In this document: positions 21,916 through 29,280 of the stretch, one piece after another
Layout of the letters: every line of letters starts with the position of its first letter
How positions within the stretch are numbered: the stretch's first letter is position 1
Made by a program: the position numbers and the translations under genes
Source: a virus
Length of the DNA: 29,399 nucleotides
Virus record (IMG/VR): IMGVR_UViG_3300032668_000108
Coordinates: 1-29,399 of that record
Strand: one strand, 5' to 3'
The notes under the pieces: generated by a model
What the model saw: only the letters and a program-made list of their open reading frames with translations
Databases searched by the model: none
Told to the model about the DNA's origin: nothing

Positions 21916-22157
21916 ATTATCCAGATGAAATTAACTGGAGCTTGATTGTTGGAAACCTTCGCCGGAGCGGATTGACTCACGCGACAGTAGCAATGGAAAC
22001 TGGATTTTCAGTTGGAGAACTTCGACAAATGGAATCTGAAGTTTATTATCCGCCTTACATCAGCATCATGAAGCTTCTGGATTTGCATCATGAAATGTGT
22101 CCGGGGCATCATGAATTGATTGCTAACCATAGCATTGAAGAAAAGGAGACATCATGA
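21912..22157 (+). CDS. Small helix-turn-helix protein
   Basis: 81 residues. DEINWSLIVGNLRRSGLTHA, then TVAMETGFSVGELRQMESEV, reads as a lambda repressor-like HTH core (LRRSGLT-x-x-x-VA-x-x-x-GFS-x-x-x-LR), followed by YPPYISIMKLLDLHHEMCPG, which resembles the remaining helices. It may bind DNA as a small Cro-like regulator, conceivably at the TCATAC palindrome near P2; no evidence links them beyond proximity. GGAGG precedes the ATG, and the last bases overlap the next gene by 4 nt. Confidence 0.72.
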   Translation: MNYPDEINWSLIVGNLRRSGLTHATVAMETGFSVGELRQMESEVYYPPYISIMKLLDLHHEMCPGHHELIANHSIEEKETS

Positions 22158-22339
22158 CAAACAATGACCAAAATTTAATTCAACAAATGATTCGAGCCGG
22201 GAAAATGGACGCAATAAGAGATTTGCTTCCTGAATACCATCAAGCTCGAGCTGAAAGAATGATTGAAGAAATGGGGGAGAAGTATATCCTCCATCATAAA
22301 AACCACGTCAAAAGGCTTAAAACACCTTTAGCGCACTAA
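22154..22339 (+). CDS. Small helical phage protein, unknown
   Basis: 61 residues starting MTNNDQNLIQQMIRAGKMDA, with AGGAG six bases before the ATG and an ATGA overlap with the HTH gene. The whole protein looks helical with a basic C-terminus (YILHHKNHVKRLKTPLAH). Nothing identifies a family. Confidence 0.6.
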   Translation: MTNNDQNLIQQMIRAGKMDAIRDLLPEYHQARAERMIEEMGEKYILHHKNHVKRLKTPLAH

Positions 22340-22351
22340 GAGGAAACAACA

Positions 22352-22591
22352 ATGAACGATTATAAAATAAAAAAAGTAAACAAAAACGGGCTTAAATTTA
22401 TTAGAGAAATTCTCGATCAATATCACGTTAACCCGCAAAGAGCTTGCGAAAAAGAATATGCAAAAGACGTTGAATTTGCGTTAACTGAATTATGTGACCC
22501 AATTCTTGAAATAAAAGCATTACATTCGGTAAGCGGTTGCACTTGCTCATGGGTTTTGTCAGAAAACGATATCACGACTTATTATGAATGA
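22352..22591 (+). CDS. Small early phage protein, unknown
   Basis: 79 residues: MNDYKIKKVNKNGLKFIREI, later DVEFALTELCDPILEIKAL and SVSGCTCSWVLSENDITTYY. Lys-rich first half and a Cys-x-Cys near the end. AGAGGAA precedes the ATG. AT-rich coding sequence compared with neighbours. Function unknown. Confidence 0.6.
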   Translation: MNDYKIKKVNKNGLKFIREILDQYHVNPQRACEKEYAKDVEFALTELCDPILEIKALHSVSGCTCSWVLSENDITTYYE

Positions 22592-22600
22592 GCTGCATGA

Positions 22601-22711
22601 ATGAAAAAAAACCCACAAGGTAGGCCTAAGAAAGCCTTAAAAGACCAGGTTATTGTTTGTTCGGCAGAAGCAGATTTGTTAGATGATTGCATAGGATTGC
22701 TGATTGTTTAA
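22601..22711 (+). CDS. Possible 36-residue protein at the operon end
   Basis: A short frame MKKNPQGRPKKALKDQVIVC followed by SAEADLLDDCIGLLIV. The RPKK segment resembles an AT-hook-like basic motif. The ribosome site is weak (GAGCTG) and its stop overlaps the end of the convergent zinc-finger gene by 4 bases. Treat as tentative. Confidence 0.35.
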   Translation: MKKNPQGRPKKALKDQVIVCSAEADLLDDCIGLLIV

Positions 22712-22899
22712 CGTTTAGGCTTTCCGATGATCTTCCTCATTTCCTGTTCAAATTCGTGATCTTCTTTGCACCAATCATCACAAAAAGATCCGTGATCGAG
22801 TTTGGCGTTACAAGAAAGGCAGTACCCGCTGGTCGGATGCTGCCTTTTTTGTTTTGAGTGCTTTGGACGTAAATCGTCCGAGCTGTCAGAGAATTTCAT
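22708..22899 (-). CDS. Small zinc-finger-like protein
   Basis: 63 residues. GYCLSCNAKLDHGSFCDDWC then KEDHEFEQEMRKIIGKPKR: two cysteine pairs (C-x2-C, C-x3-C) followed by acidic-basic helix, the pattern of small zinc-ribbon proteins common beside phage lysis genes. The start overlaps the lysozyme stop (ATGA). It is the last gene of the leftward lysis operon and meets the rightward early operon tail to tail with a 4-base overlap. Function unknown. Confidence 0.72.
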   Translation of the reverse strand: MKFSDSSDDLRPKHSKQKRQHPTSGYCLSCNAKLDHGSFCDDWCKEDHEFEQEMRKIIGKPKR

Positions 22900-23345
22900 T
22901 TCATGCCAGAAAGGAACTCATCCCTTTCCGCTATTCTGCGTCTCAGCAATCCAGCCATGTGCTTTCCGTGAGACATATCCCAATCATCGAACTGTTCGGC
23001 AGCGCCTTTGTAATTTCCAGCGTTCAAAAGTCGAAGCAATGTTGAGTTCTGAAAGTTGGTTCTGCCAACGTTGAATACAAAGTCCACCAGCGCGTCGAAT
23101 TCCTGCTGTGACAGTCTGACCCTAACCAAAGCATTAACAGCGTTCACGGCCTTCTGAACGTCCCTCATGAGCAAGTCTTCGGCTTGCGTCTGTGTAATCT
23201 TCATTCCGGGATTGACTTCTGGCCCAGTGTGGCCGTATCCGATAGTCCAAGGAGTCCCGCCAGAGCCCGGATCTGGATACGCTTCGAGCTTGCAGCCCTC
23301 GAATTGCTCCGTCAAATGGAGCCCGTCTTTGGAATACTGCATCAT
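22896..23345 (-). CDS. Endolysin, GH24 lysozyme
   Basis: 149 residues, normal for T4/P22-type lysozymes. The catalytic region reads EGCKLEAYPDPGSGGTPWT then IGYGHTG, giving Glu16, Asp25 and Thr34; the substrate-binding FVFNVG and the end LLRRRIAERDEFLSG are also typical. It cleaves the MurNAc-GlcNAc bond of peptidoglycan at the end of infection. No signal or SAR anchor is present, so export depends on a holin. An alternative ATG three bases later (23342) couples to the Rz stop as TGATG. Positioned with Rz/Rz1 and a holin candidate. Confidence 0.95.
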   Translation of the reverse strand: MMQYSKDGLHLTEQFEGCKLEAYPDPGSGGTPWTIGYGHTGPEVNPGMKITQTQAEDLLMRDVQKAVNAVNALVRVRLSQQEFDALVDFVFNVGRTNFQNSTLLRLLNAGNYKGAAEQFDDWDMSHGKHMAGLLRRRIAERDEFLSGMK

Positions 23346-23776
23346 TTGAGCGCGTTATATTTCTGGATCACTTCGTTCCGTTCGATTTCTGTTGCGGAGC
23401 AATCACGGGCAAAGTTGATAAGAGATTCGACATCCTGCTCAAGTAAGCGGAGTCCTTGGGCTGGTACTGGAGCGGGGGAGGAGCTGGGCAAGGTTGCTCG
23501 ACCAGAACCGGGTTGCTTGAGCATCCCGCGATATTGAGCAATAAGAGAATCATACTGAGCTTGTAAGTCATCTTTTTCCTTTTGTTTGTTCTGCGAAATC
23601 TGGGCTTGCTGGTAGACAACCATATTCTCATGGTCAAGAGCATCCTTCTGAGCCTGTGCAGATTTCTGCTGCTCCTGAGCAATCAGCTTTTGATACTTGG
23701 CCGTATCTACTTCATGAGTGACCATCGCGGAGAATCCGCACAAAACCAGAAGGACGCAAATCTGCAGGTAAATCAT
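23342..23776 (-). CDS. Rz: i-spanin (Rz-like)
   Basis: 144 residues. One N-terminal membrane helix (MIYLQICVLLVLCGFSAMVT) followed by a long periplasmic coiled coil (LIAQEQQKSAQAQKDALDHE and onward), the architecture of inner-membrane spanin subunits. A Rz1-type lipoprotein is encoded within it in another frame, which confirms the assignment. Together the pair fuses inner and outer membranes after the endolysin has acted. The start overlaps the upstream membrane-protein stop by 4 bases. Confidence 0.9.
   Translation of the reverse strand: MIYLQICVLLVLCGFSAMVTHEVDTAKYQKLIAQEQQKSAQAQKDALDHENMVVYQQAQISQNKQKEKDDLQAQYDSLIAQYRGMLKQPGSGRATLPSSSPAPVPAQGLRLLEQDVESLINFARDCSATEIERNEVIQKYNALK
23368..23571 (-). 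CDS. Rz1: o-spanin (Rz1-like lipoprotein) nested in Rz
   Basis: 67 residues read in another frame, wholly inside the Rz gene. MTYKLSMILLLLNIAGCSSN is a lipoprotein signal with Cys17, and the mature part is Pro-rich (CPAPPPLQYQP) as usual for o-spanins. The ATG, preceded by AGGA six bases upstream, is preferred over upstream starts that give a basic non-signal extension. It anchors in the outer membrane and pairs with Rz. Confidence 0.88.
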   Translation of the reverse strand: MTYKLSMILLLLNIAGCSSNPVLVEQPCPAPPPLQYQPKDSAYLSRMSNLLSTLPVIAPQQKSNGTK

Positions 23777-24009
23777 GACTGCTCTTTCTGGGTTGCAGCT
23801 TTCCCGCCAATGAGAACGCCACCACCACCTAACAGGGCCCCAAAACCTATTCCGAAATCAGAAAAGTTAACAGGTAAACCTTTGAATATATGGAGAAAGC
23901 CTACAGCGCAAAAAGTGATTGAGGCCATCAATGTGCAGGATCTAGCAAGGCAGAATGTCTTGTTGTCATCTTCGGTAAGAATGTCTAAGAAAAACTGCTT
24001 TATGTTCAT
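23773..24009 (-). CDS. Holin candidate, two membrane segments
   Basis: 78 residues. A cytoplasmic-looking charged start (MNIKQFFLDILTEDDNKTFC) is followed by two hydrophobic stretches: LMASITFCAVGFLHIF and IGFGALLGGGGVLIGGKA, and a charged end ATQKEQS. This matches class II-type holins and sits directly upstream of Rz and lysozyme. The Gly-rich second segment is typical of proteins of this class. It would time lysis by opening the inner membrane. Family not proved. Confidence 0.65.
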   Translation of the reverse strand: MNIKQFFLDILTEDDNKTFCLARSCTLMASITFCAVGFLHIFKGLPVNFSDFGIGFGALLGGGGVLIGGKAATQKEQS

Positions 24010-24200
24010 TCTGGTTTGGCTTTCTTTTTTGGTGCAGCTTTCTTTGCTGCTGGAGGCTTGGGCTCGGCCTTGGGTTTTGGCTTGGCCTTTTTGGGCTTTT
24101 TGTCTGGATGATGTTCTGGATGACGATCAAAATATGAGCCTATAACGGGCTCAACATCGAAAGGTTTGGGCTTGAAAAGAGCTAAAAGCTTCTTAATCAT
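24006..24200 (-). CDS. Lys/Pro/Ala-rich small basic protein
   Basis: 64 residues. After MIKKLLALFKPKPFDVEPVI the C-terminal 35 residues are a histone H1-like tract of Lys, Pro and Ala (KKPKKAKPKPKAEPKP). Very basic, no predicted fold in the second half. The first residues could be an amphipathic membrane helix. Start and stop overlap both neighbours by 4 bases. Its role in the lysis-tail interval is unknown; DNA or membrane binding are both possible. Confidence 0.65.
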   Translation of the reverse strand: MIKKLLALFKPKPFDVEPVIGSYFDRHPEHHPDKKPKKAKPKPKAEPKPPAAKKAAPKKKAKPE

Positions 24201-24463
24201 GGTTTGTCCGCTTTGCCGTCTAGACGGTCGAATATCAAATCAAGAGTCCTTTCCATCCTTGATAATCGAGCGTCTAAATCAGTTTTTCTGACATATTCCG
24301 TTGGGAGGAGAATCTCTAAATTCTTCATATCTCTAGCCAGTTCTGTTTGAGCGTCAGCTATTCCCTTTTGACTTGTGGATATGCTTTTTGTCCACCATCC
24401 GATTACACCACTAACGAACATATAAAACAGAGTGACGGATGCGATAATGGCCTCCCAACTCAT
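24197..24463 (-). CDS. Membrane-anchored coiled-coil protein in the lysis region
   Basis: 88 residues. One N-terminal membrane segment (AIIASVTLFYMFVSGVIGWW) is followed by a coiled coil (GIADAQTELARDMKNLEILL) and EYVRKTDLDARLSRMERTLD, ending in DRLDGKADK. Small proteins with this N-TM plus coiled-coil layout (XhlA-like) occur in phage lysis modules; this one may be an antiholin or holin accessory. The call is from architecture and position. Confidence 0.62.
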   Translation of the reverse strand: MSWEAIIASVTLFYMFVSGVIGWWTKSISTSQKGIADAQTELARDMKNLEILLPTEYVRKTDLDARLSRMERTLDLIFDRLDGKADKP

Positions 24464-24472
24464 GTTTACTCC

Positions 24473-24763
24473 TTATGCTGCAGGGTCAGACGTATCCCCG
24501 ACTGGTTCTGCAGGAGCTTCAGAAATTGGCTCGGATACAGGAGCGGGGGCTTTCGCAGCAGCTTCATCGGCTGCTTTCTGGGCAGTTTCAGCAGCAGCTT
24601 TTGCAGCATCGGCAACAGCAATTGCTGCCTCCGCTTCCTTCTTAACGTCTTCGGCTACAGCAGCAGCAAGCTTGGCTTCTTCTGCTTCTACGAAATCCAG
24701 AATAGAGCGCAGCTCTTGACGAGCTTCAGTGGTTAATTCCAAAACGAGTTGCTTCAGTGACAT
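24473..24763 (-). CDS. Ala/Glu-rich coiled-coil protein
   Basis: 96 residues. MSLKQLVLELTTEARQELRS starts a helix; residues 28-75 are Ala-rich with charged heptad positions (EEAKLAAAVAEDVKKEAEAA, then AVADAAKAAAETAQKAADEA). The tail is Pro/Glu-rich and probably disordered. A helical rod that could oligomerise. AGAGGAT precedes the ATG. Found between fibre-assembly and lysis genes; function unknown. Confidence 0.62.
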   Translation of the reverse strand: MSLKQLVLELTTEARQELRSILDFVEAEEAKLAAAVAEDVKKEAEAAIAVADAAKAAAETAQKAADEAAAKAPAPVSEPISEAPAEPVGDTSDPAA

Positions 24764-24765
24764 AT

Positions 24766-24972
24766 TTAATCCTCTTTTGCTTCTTCATCGTGTGTTTCTA
24801 CAGCCTCAGAAGCATGTGCTTCTTCTTGGGCAGCTTGAGCTTGCATTTGCTGCATGACTTGCATCCGGATTCCGTATACCAGCATTTCAGACTTTTCCAT
24901 TGGAAGCTTACGCAAGCCTTCAAGAATGATATCTACTTCTACGGTTGATTCGACTGTGATTGTAAGTGCCAT
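24766..24972 (-). CDS. Small acidic protein, unknown
   Basis: 68 residues: a beta start MALTITVESTVEVDIILEGL, a helix KLPMEKSEMLVYGIRMQVMQ and a Gln/Ala then Glu/Asp-rich tail (HDEEAKED). AAGGAAAAAA lies before the ATG. It is adjacent to the preceding coiled-coil gene (2-base gap). No family recognised; perhaps a chaperone or tail accessory. Confidence 0.62.
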   Translation of the reverse strand: MALTITVESTVEVDIILEGLRKLPMEKSEMLVYGIRMQVMQQMQAQAAQEEAHASEAVETHDEEAKED

Positions 24973-24983
24973 TTTTTTCCTTT

Positions 24984-25637
24984 TTAAACGGTTGGCTTAG
25001 TAGGTGCTGCTGGAAGCATAGCCACAAACGCTTCTGCAGTGTCAGGCAAAGTGCCTTGCTCAATAGTGTACGCCTCAGCCCAAATACTGTCACGCCAAGC
25101 TATTAAAGAATCGGCATCAGCTTTGTATTGTGGATTTGATGAGGTCGCATAAGAGACTGCCGATAACAGAGAGTCATAGCCCCATGATTTCGCAATATTA
25201 TCAAGATTCACCTGAACTTCGCTATTGAACGATTGGATGATCTGGTCTTTTGTTGGGGCTGGGGCAATAGTTGATGCTCCAATAGGGAGCGGTCCCTTTG
25301 TTGCCATGATGTGTTGAGAACCATCAGGAAGCCAATAAATAATTCCCACATGATCTTCGGGGGCGGTTAATGACGAACCTTCTGGAAACGGACCTAAATC
25401 TATTTGAACATTTTGACTGAAATCAGGCAACCAATAGACGGTCCCACGATGATCTTCTTGAATGCTCCATGATCCACCAGAAAAAACCGCAACGCTTCCT
25501 TTAAGTACAACAGGAGGAGCTTCAATTGTTGCAAATGCAGGAAGCAAAATCACTCCCTCCTCAATCGGAGAATAACTTGCATCTTCTGAACTGAGATATT
25601 CGCCAGTAATGTTTGAATAGTTGTAAATGAGAGTCAT
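24984..25637 (-). CDS. Tail fibre assembly-like protein with WLPD repeats
   Basis: 217 residues. An N-terminal segment (LIYNYSNITGEYLSSEDASY) resembles the usual fibre-assembly or fibre-tip chaperone start ('Y..d..Tgey....A..dP'). Residues about 60-115 contain two near-copies of EDHxGxxYWLPDxSQ with a linking GPxPxG stretch, and a third motif LGPFPEG-like. The C-terminal 80 residues (WGYDSLLSAVSYATSSNPQY, ADADSLIAWRDSIWAEAYTI) match the helical domain often attached to such proteins (DUF4376-like). It follows the collar fibre gene, the standard place for a fibre chaperone. Confidence 0.78.
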   Translation of the reverse strand: MTLIYNYSNITGEYLSSEDASYSPIEEGVILLPAFATIEAPPVVLKGSVAVFSGGSWSIQEDHRGTVYWLPDFSQNVQIDLGPFPEGSSLTAPEDHVGIIYWLPDGSQHIMATKGPLPIGASTIAPAPTKDQIIQSFNSEVQVNLDNIAKSWGYDSLLSAVSYATSSNPQYKADADSLIAWRDSIWAEAYTIEQGTLPDTAEAFVAMLPAAPTKPTV

Positions 25638-25646
25638 AACCTTTTC

Positions 25647-26915
25647 CTAGTATTTGATGCAAGCCAGAAGAGCAACGTTTTTGGGTGTGGTTTCTGTCCC
25701 ACCCGTATTAGTAAGGGCAGCATATCCATTTTGAATCTGAACGCGATTTGAAGGGCTTTCTATGCTTGTCTGTGGAGCAACACACAATCCATTTCCACTT
25801 CCAGCAGAAGAACCCAAGATTATGTTATCCAAATGCCCGTGGCCCGTATCTGTGTGAGTATGGCTTCCAAAAGAGTCGGCTTGATACGATCCAAAAACGC
25901 GACTGGGATCTAGTCCCCGTCCATTGTCCCATCCCCGAACAAACACAGCCCTTAAATCAGGAATGTTGAATGTAGTAGATCCGTCACCTGCTCCAAATGT
26001 TGTGCCAATCGCTGAAAATAATCCGGAATAAGTTGTTCTTGAAATTGCTGCGCCATTACAAGCCAAATATCCGCTAGGAGCAGTTGTTGAAGCAAACCAA
26101 TCTACTAATCCCGGAGTGTTTGAAACATAATTGGCTGGATTAGCTGCATTGTAAGGCGTAAATCCAAGAGCAGAAATTACATCTGAGGAGGTCAGACTAA
26201 CGGTTCCGACTCGCCCATTAAAGCTGGCAACTTTTGCTGAATCGGCAAAACTGATATTTGCACCATCACCATAAATAAAAGTCGATTGCCCTTGAGTGAG
26301 GGTCACACCAGTGCCAGAAGCTGTCCGAGCCGTGAGAGTAAATGATCCAGTGGTGTTGTTCTGGACGATGTATTCGCCAACTGTAGCCGGAAAAATTAAA
26401 TTTCTGTTTGCAGTGAGGGCTCCAGAAATAATCAATACCGGATAAGCTGCTTGTAACGTAGTAAGAGTTACATCAGCAGTTGTAACGGTTACGGATTGAG
26501 ATCCTTCGAAGGCGAGAGAAATCCAGCCAGCACCACCCGTATCAGGATTGGATGTATTGTTATCTACTGAATTCAGCCAAAGCCCACTCAGCCCTGCAGC
26601 CAAAAGAACAGCACCATTGGGATATCCTCCAATGGTTGAGGAGAATGTTGCGTCATAAGTGAAAAGTCCACCCGCTTCCTGCCATTGCTGAATGGCAGTG
26701 ATTTCATAAAGAATGCCGTTGAAATCCGCGCCAAAAGGAGGGACACCGCCAGAGCTGATAGCCTGAAATGTAAGTGGAGGAAATCCATCAGTTAAAGAGG
26801 CTTTCCCGTTGGTTATCCCAATTTGAGAAGCCTGTGGAATCGTGTTTTTGTAACTAGATCCCGCCGAGTTTGCAAAAGGGATCTGAATCTTTGATGGGAT
26901 GTTTGTGCTTTGCAT
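25647..26915 (-). CDS. Tail fibre with C-terminal collar domain
   Basis: 422 residues. The N-terminal module (IPFANSAGSSYKNTIPQASQ, GKASLTDGFPPLTFQAISSG, FGADFNGILYEITAIQQWQE) is the anchoring region seen in many baseplate-linked fibres. A beta-rich middle follows. The end is a phage tail-collar domain: APSGYLACNGAAISRTTYSG, FGAGDGSTTFNIPDLRAVF, RGWDNGRG and His-rich DSFGSHTHTDTGHGHLDN. It probably makes a trimeric receptor-binding or short fibre. It is the second fibre gene of the window and lies directly after the DUF2612 gene. Confidence 0.92.
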   Translation of the reverse strand: MQSTNIPSKIQIPFANSAGSSYKNTIPQASQIGITNGKASLTDGFPPLTFQAISSGGVPPFGADFNGILYEITAIQQWQEAGGLFTYDATFSSTIGGYPNGAVLLAAGLSGLWLNSVDNNTSNPDTGGAGWISLAFEGSQSVTVTTADVTLTTLQAAYPVLIISGALTANRNLIFPATVGEYIVQNNTTGSFTLTARTASGTGVTLTQGQSTFIYGDGANISFADSAKVASFNGRVGTVSLTSSDVISALGFTPYNAANPANYVSNTPGLVDWFASTTAPSGYLACNGAAISRTTYSGLFSAIGTTFGAGDGSTTFNIPDLRAVFVRGWDNGRGLDPSRVFGSYQADSFGSHTHTDTGHGHLDNIILGSSAGSGNGLCVAPQTSIESPSNRVQIQNGYAALTNTGGTETTPKNVALLACIKY

Positions 26916-26926
26916 TTCTGATCCTG

Positions 26927-27526
26927 TTAATAAGTTACGTTGACAAGTACGCCAGCCGGACGGGGAAACACGCCCGAACTATTCACAATGGCAAGCTGCC
27001 AAGCATTCGGAATAAAGTTGAAATGATACGTCAGGCTCATATTTAAGCCATCTATCACATAAACGATTCCATAAGGGCTTCCAGATACCGAAGTGCCAAA
27101 AAAATACTGGAGAAAGCTGTTGATATTTGGAATCGACAAATTGCTGATATTGACCGCTGCTTTTACCATAATCAGACGGCGATAAACGTCATCTGATAGG
27201 TAGTAAGTCGTGGTGTTTGAAACAGAAGAATAGAATGGAGCTTGTCCAAAAGGCTGGGGACCAGTTGAGGCATAAGCTAAAAGATAAGCTTCATCAAAAC
27301 CCAAAAAGTTTGGTGAACCCGGAATTTGCAGATACCGCGAAACGTTAACAATCTGCCCCCAAATATCAAGACCACTTCCAACAGCCGTGTTTACGTCCCA
27401 AATGTTTGCATAAAACTGTGCAATGTCACTTGCTGGGTCTACAGCGTCATTGTATGACTTCAACAGCGAATAAATCGTTGGAGAATTGTAGTATTGGCTA
27501 AGAAGTGTCTCGTCCCAGTTTTGCAT
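26927..27526 (-). CDS. DUF2612 tail protein
   Basis: 199 residues. WDETLLSQYYNSPTIYSLLK, VNTAVGSGLDIWGQIVNVSR, and PNINSFLQYFFG with a final GVFPRPAGVLVNVTY are the DUF2612 hallmarks (YxNSPxIxxLxxxFN-type start, GxGLDxWGxIVxxxR, and a C-terminal RPAGV strand). Members occupy the position of P2 gpI next to baseplate J and are presumed baseplate or fibre-attachment proteins. The order J-DUF2612-fibre here is standard. Confidence 0.88.
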   Translation of the reverse strand: MQNWDETLLSQYYNSPTIYSLLKSYNDAVDPASDIAQFYANIWDVNTAVGSGLDIWGQIVNVSRYLQIPGSPNFLGFDEAYLLAYASTGPQPFGQAPFYSSVSNTTTYYLSDDVYRRLIMVKAAVNISNLSIPNINSFLQYFFGTSVSGSPYGIVYVIDGLNMSLTYHFNFIPNAWQLAIVNSSGVFPRPAGVLVNVTY

Positions 27527-27528
27527 AA

Positions 27529-28908
27529 TTACACCAGGGTCACTGTTACGTTTGAAGCAGAAAGAACTGGAAGCTGGTCAATGCCGAATGCAACCAAAAG
27601 CGCAAATTGCAGAGCTGTGCCATTGCCTGAGCTTGCGCCAGTAGTTGCAGCGGTGAATGTTGAGCCCACCGCATAAGTAACCCCGGAAGTTCCTGCTATC
27701 GTGTTCCACTGCGTTTGCGTAGTCGAGCCAAGCGTCAAAATTTGATAGAACTGACCAATAACAAAAGATCCAGCGGTTACTGAATTGTAGGCTGCAAGAT
27801 AGACTTCTTCGATATTTACATAAGGGCTTATCGCGTTGATGTTGGCGTAATAGCGCCCTGAATAAGTAGTCTGCCCAATGTAAGCAGCTTGCCCCCCGTC
27901 TTGGCCGTTAAATGAAGCAACAACCGCATTTTGGACTAGCTGAGTAATGTTTGATGGAAGCAAAGAATTGCTTTTAATGACTATATCAAAATAGCAATTC
28001 GTTGCAGTTGGGGTCAGATAAGTGACGGAATAGGCAATCGGGGTTGCGTAGGACGTATCATAAACCGTAACGGTTGTATTCCCGTTATATCCGCAACCCG
28101 GAGGCTTTTTGTTCCAGATTGCCTGTGCAATAGCAGAGGAGGAACCACCACCAACCGAAACAACCATTGAATGAGCAGCGATTGAATAGCTAGTGGATCC
28201 GTAGCTGATTGCAGTTCCTGAAGGATTATCGACCACTACGGCCTGAAGGACATTAGGAACCGCCAGCACTGAAGCAAGGATTGCTTGAATAGAATTGACT
28301 GCATTCACTGCAACGCTGTTTTGCCTTCTGGCTTCAAATGCTGCTCTACTTTCTACCGCATTTCCAAGCGTTCCAGCCGTTGAGTTGTATACCGTATCCC
28401 AGCCAGCAACAGCGGTATAAATTTTAATCAATGCTCCAACGTTGCAAGCAATCGCGCCAGTGGTTTGGTTCTGGAATGTTCCAACGATGTTCCCGCTGGC
28501 TGGAATGGTTACTGAAGCCGTGAGGCTGTAAAGGTATCCATTAGTATCCTGAGCGATAGATCCAGCAGGGATCACGGTTCCCACCGCTCCTGTGCAAGTT
28601 GCCTGAACAACGGTTCCTGCTGCCTGAATGCGAGTCATGAAATAAATGTAACCAATAGCATCCTGCCAAATGCCAGAGGCAAAGGCTGGATTTACCTGAT
28701 TGGCAATATAAGCAATTTCATTGTTTTTCTCGCCAATGATGGCCGTTTCAGATTGAGCAAGTTGGCCTTGTGGGGTTGTAAGCTGCGAGTTAACGCCACC
28801 ACCAAAGGCAACGTTAATGTCTGTTTGAACTCCTGTAAGGATGGCCTGTTCTGTAGGGAGAACAGGGGCTCCATTGACCCATGTAATAGCAGGAACGTTT
28901 GTGGTCAT
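27529..28908 (-). CDS. Baseplate J-like protein with an inserted domain
   Basis: 459 residues. The core resembles Mu gp47/P2 gpJ: an N-terminal helical region (ITWVNGAPVLPTEQAILTGV, TPQGQLAQSETAIIGEKNNE), AVESRAAFEARRQNSVAVNA, an AVVVDNPSG strand, IWNKKPPGCGYNG and a C-terminal QLPVLSASNVTVTLV. Residues about 380-432 form an unrelated Gly/Thr/Ser-rich unit beginning GSFVIGQFYQILTLGSTTQT, which looks inserted into the last part. The protein builds the baseplate wedge of contractile tails, placing this phage among myovirus-like types. Confidence 0.9.
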   Translation of the reverse strand: MTTNVPAITWVNGAPVLPTEQAILTGVQTDINVAFGGGVNSQLTTPQGQLAQSETAIIGEKNNEIAYIANQVNPAFASGIWQDAIGYIYFMTRIQAAGTVVQATCTGAVGTVIPAGSIAQDTNGYLYSLTASVTIPASGNIVGTFQNQTTGAIACNVGALIKIYTAVAGWDTVYNSTAGTLGNAVESRAAFEARRQNSVAVNAVNSIQAILASVLAVPNVLQAVVVDNPSGTAISYGSTSYSIAAHSMVVSVGGGSSSAIAQAIWNKKPPGCGYNGNTTVTVYDTSYATPIAYSVTYLTPTATNCYFDIVIKSNSLLPSNITQLVQNAVVASFNGQDGGQAAYIGQTTYSGRYYANINAISPYVNIEEVYLAAYNSVTAGSFVIGQFYQILTLGSTTQTQWNTIAGTSGVTYAVGSTFTAATTGASSGNGTALQFALLVAFGIDQLPVLSASNVTVTLV

Positions 28909-28911
28909 TTA

Positions 28912-29280
28912 TTAGCCTCCGAAAGCGACATTGTTAGCCACTCCATCCGTATCAATGAATTCAATTTGACCCGCCAATGATCGGTTCTGGAATTTTGTAA
29001 AGTTTACCTGCACTTCAGCAACATCAGGAACAAGCAAAGCTTCAGTTTGCATTTGCTGTGCAATGTAAGACAAGGGGGGGAATTCTCCAAGGATATCCTG
29101 CCAATAGGGAAGCCCCAAATTGGTGTTGTACCAGCATTCACCGAGAAAAGTTCGAGTAGCCGAGGCTACATCTTGAGCGATAGCATAGGGAGCGCCAGCA
29201 AGCGCAATGTTTCCATTAGCATCGAGAACCAAATCCCAAGCTGTTTGATCGAGTAAAAGCGTATTGTGAATGATCGTCAT
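28912..29280 (-). CDS. gp25/W-like baseplate protein
   Basis: 122 residues. AWDLVLDANGNIALAGAPYA, IAQDVASATRTFLGECWYN, then GLPYWQDILGEFPPLSYIAQ and VPDVAEVQVNFTKFQNRSL show the family order: an opening DxxGN strand, QDV helix, GE segment, GIPY-x-x-x-IL-x and an R-x-L-x-x-x-I end. Such proteins are early baseplate wedge components beside J in P2-like and other contractile-tailed phages. The start overlaps the upstream stop (ATGA). Confidence 0.82.
   Translation of the reverse strand: MTIIHNTLLLDQTAWDLVLDANGNIALAGAPYAIAQDVASATRTFLGECWYNTNLGLPYWQDILGEFPPLSYIAQQMQTEALLVPDVAEVQVNFTKFQNRSLAGQIEFIDTDGVANNVAFGG

Noticed and set aside
23572-23682. N-terminal extension of Rz1
   Set aside because: The extension is basic and would bury the lipoprotein signal; the internal ATG has a Shine-Dalgarno and a signal peptide directly after it.
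23582-24145. 187-residue plus-strand frame opposite Rz and the holin candidate
   Set aside because: No start signal and the region is fully explained by coupled lysis genes on the minus strand.
24347-24736. Plus-strand frames of 129 and 95 residues over the small coiled-coil genes
   Set aside because: They arise from Ala/Glu-rich codons on the opposite strand and have no supporting features.
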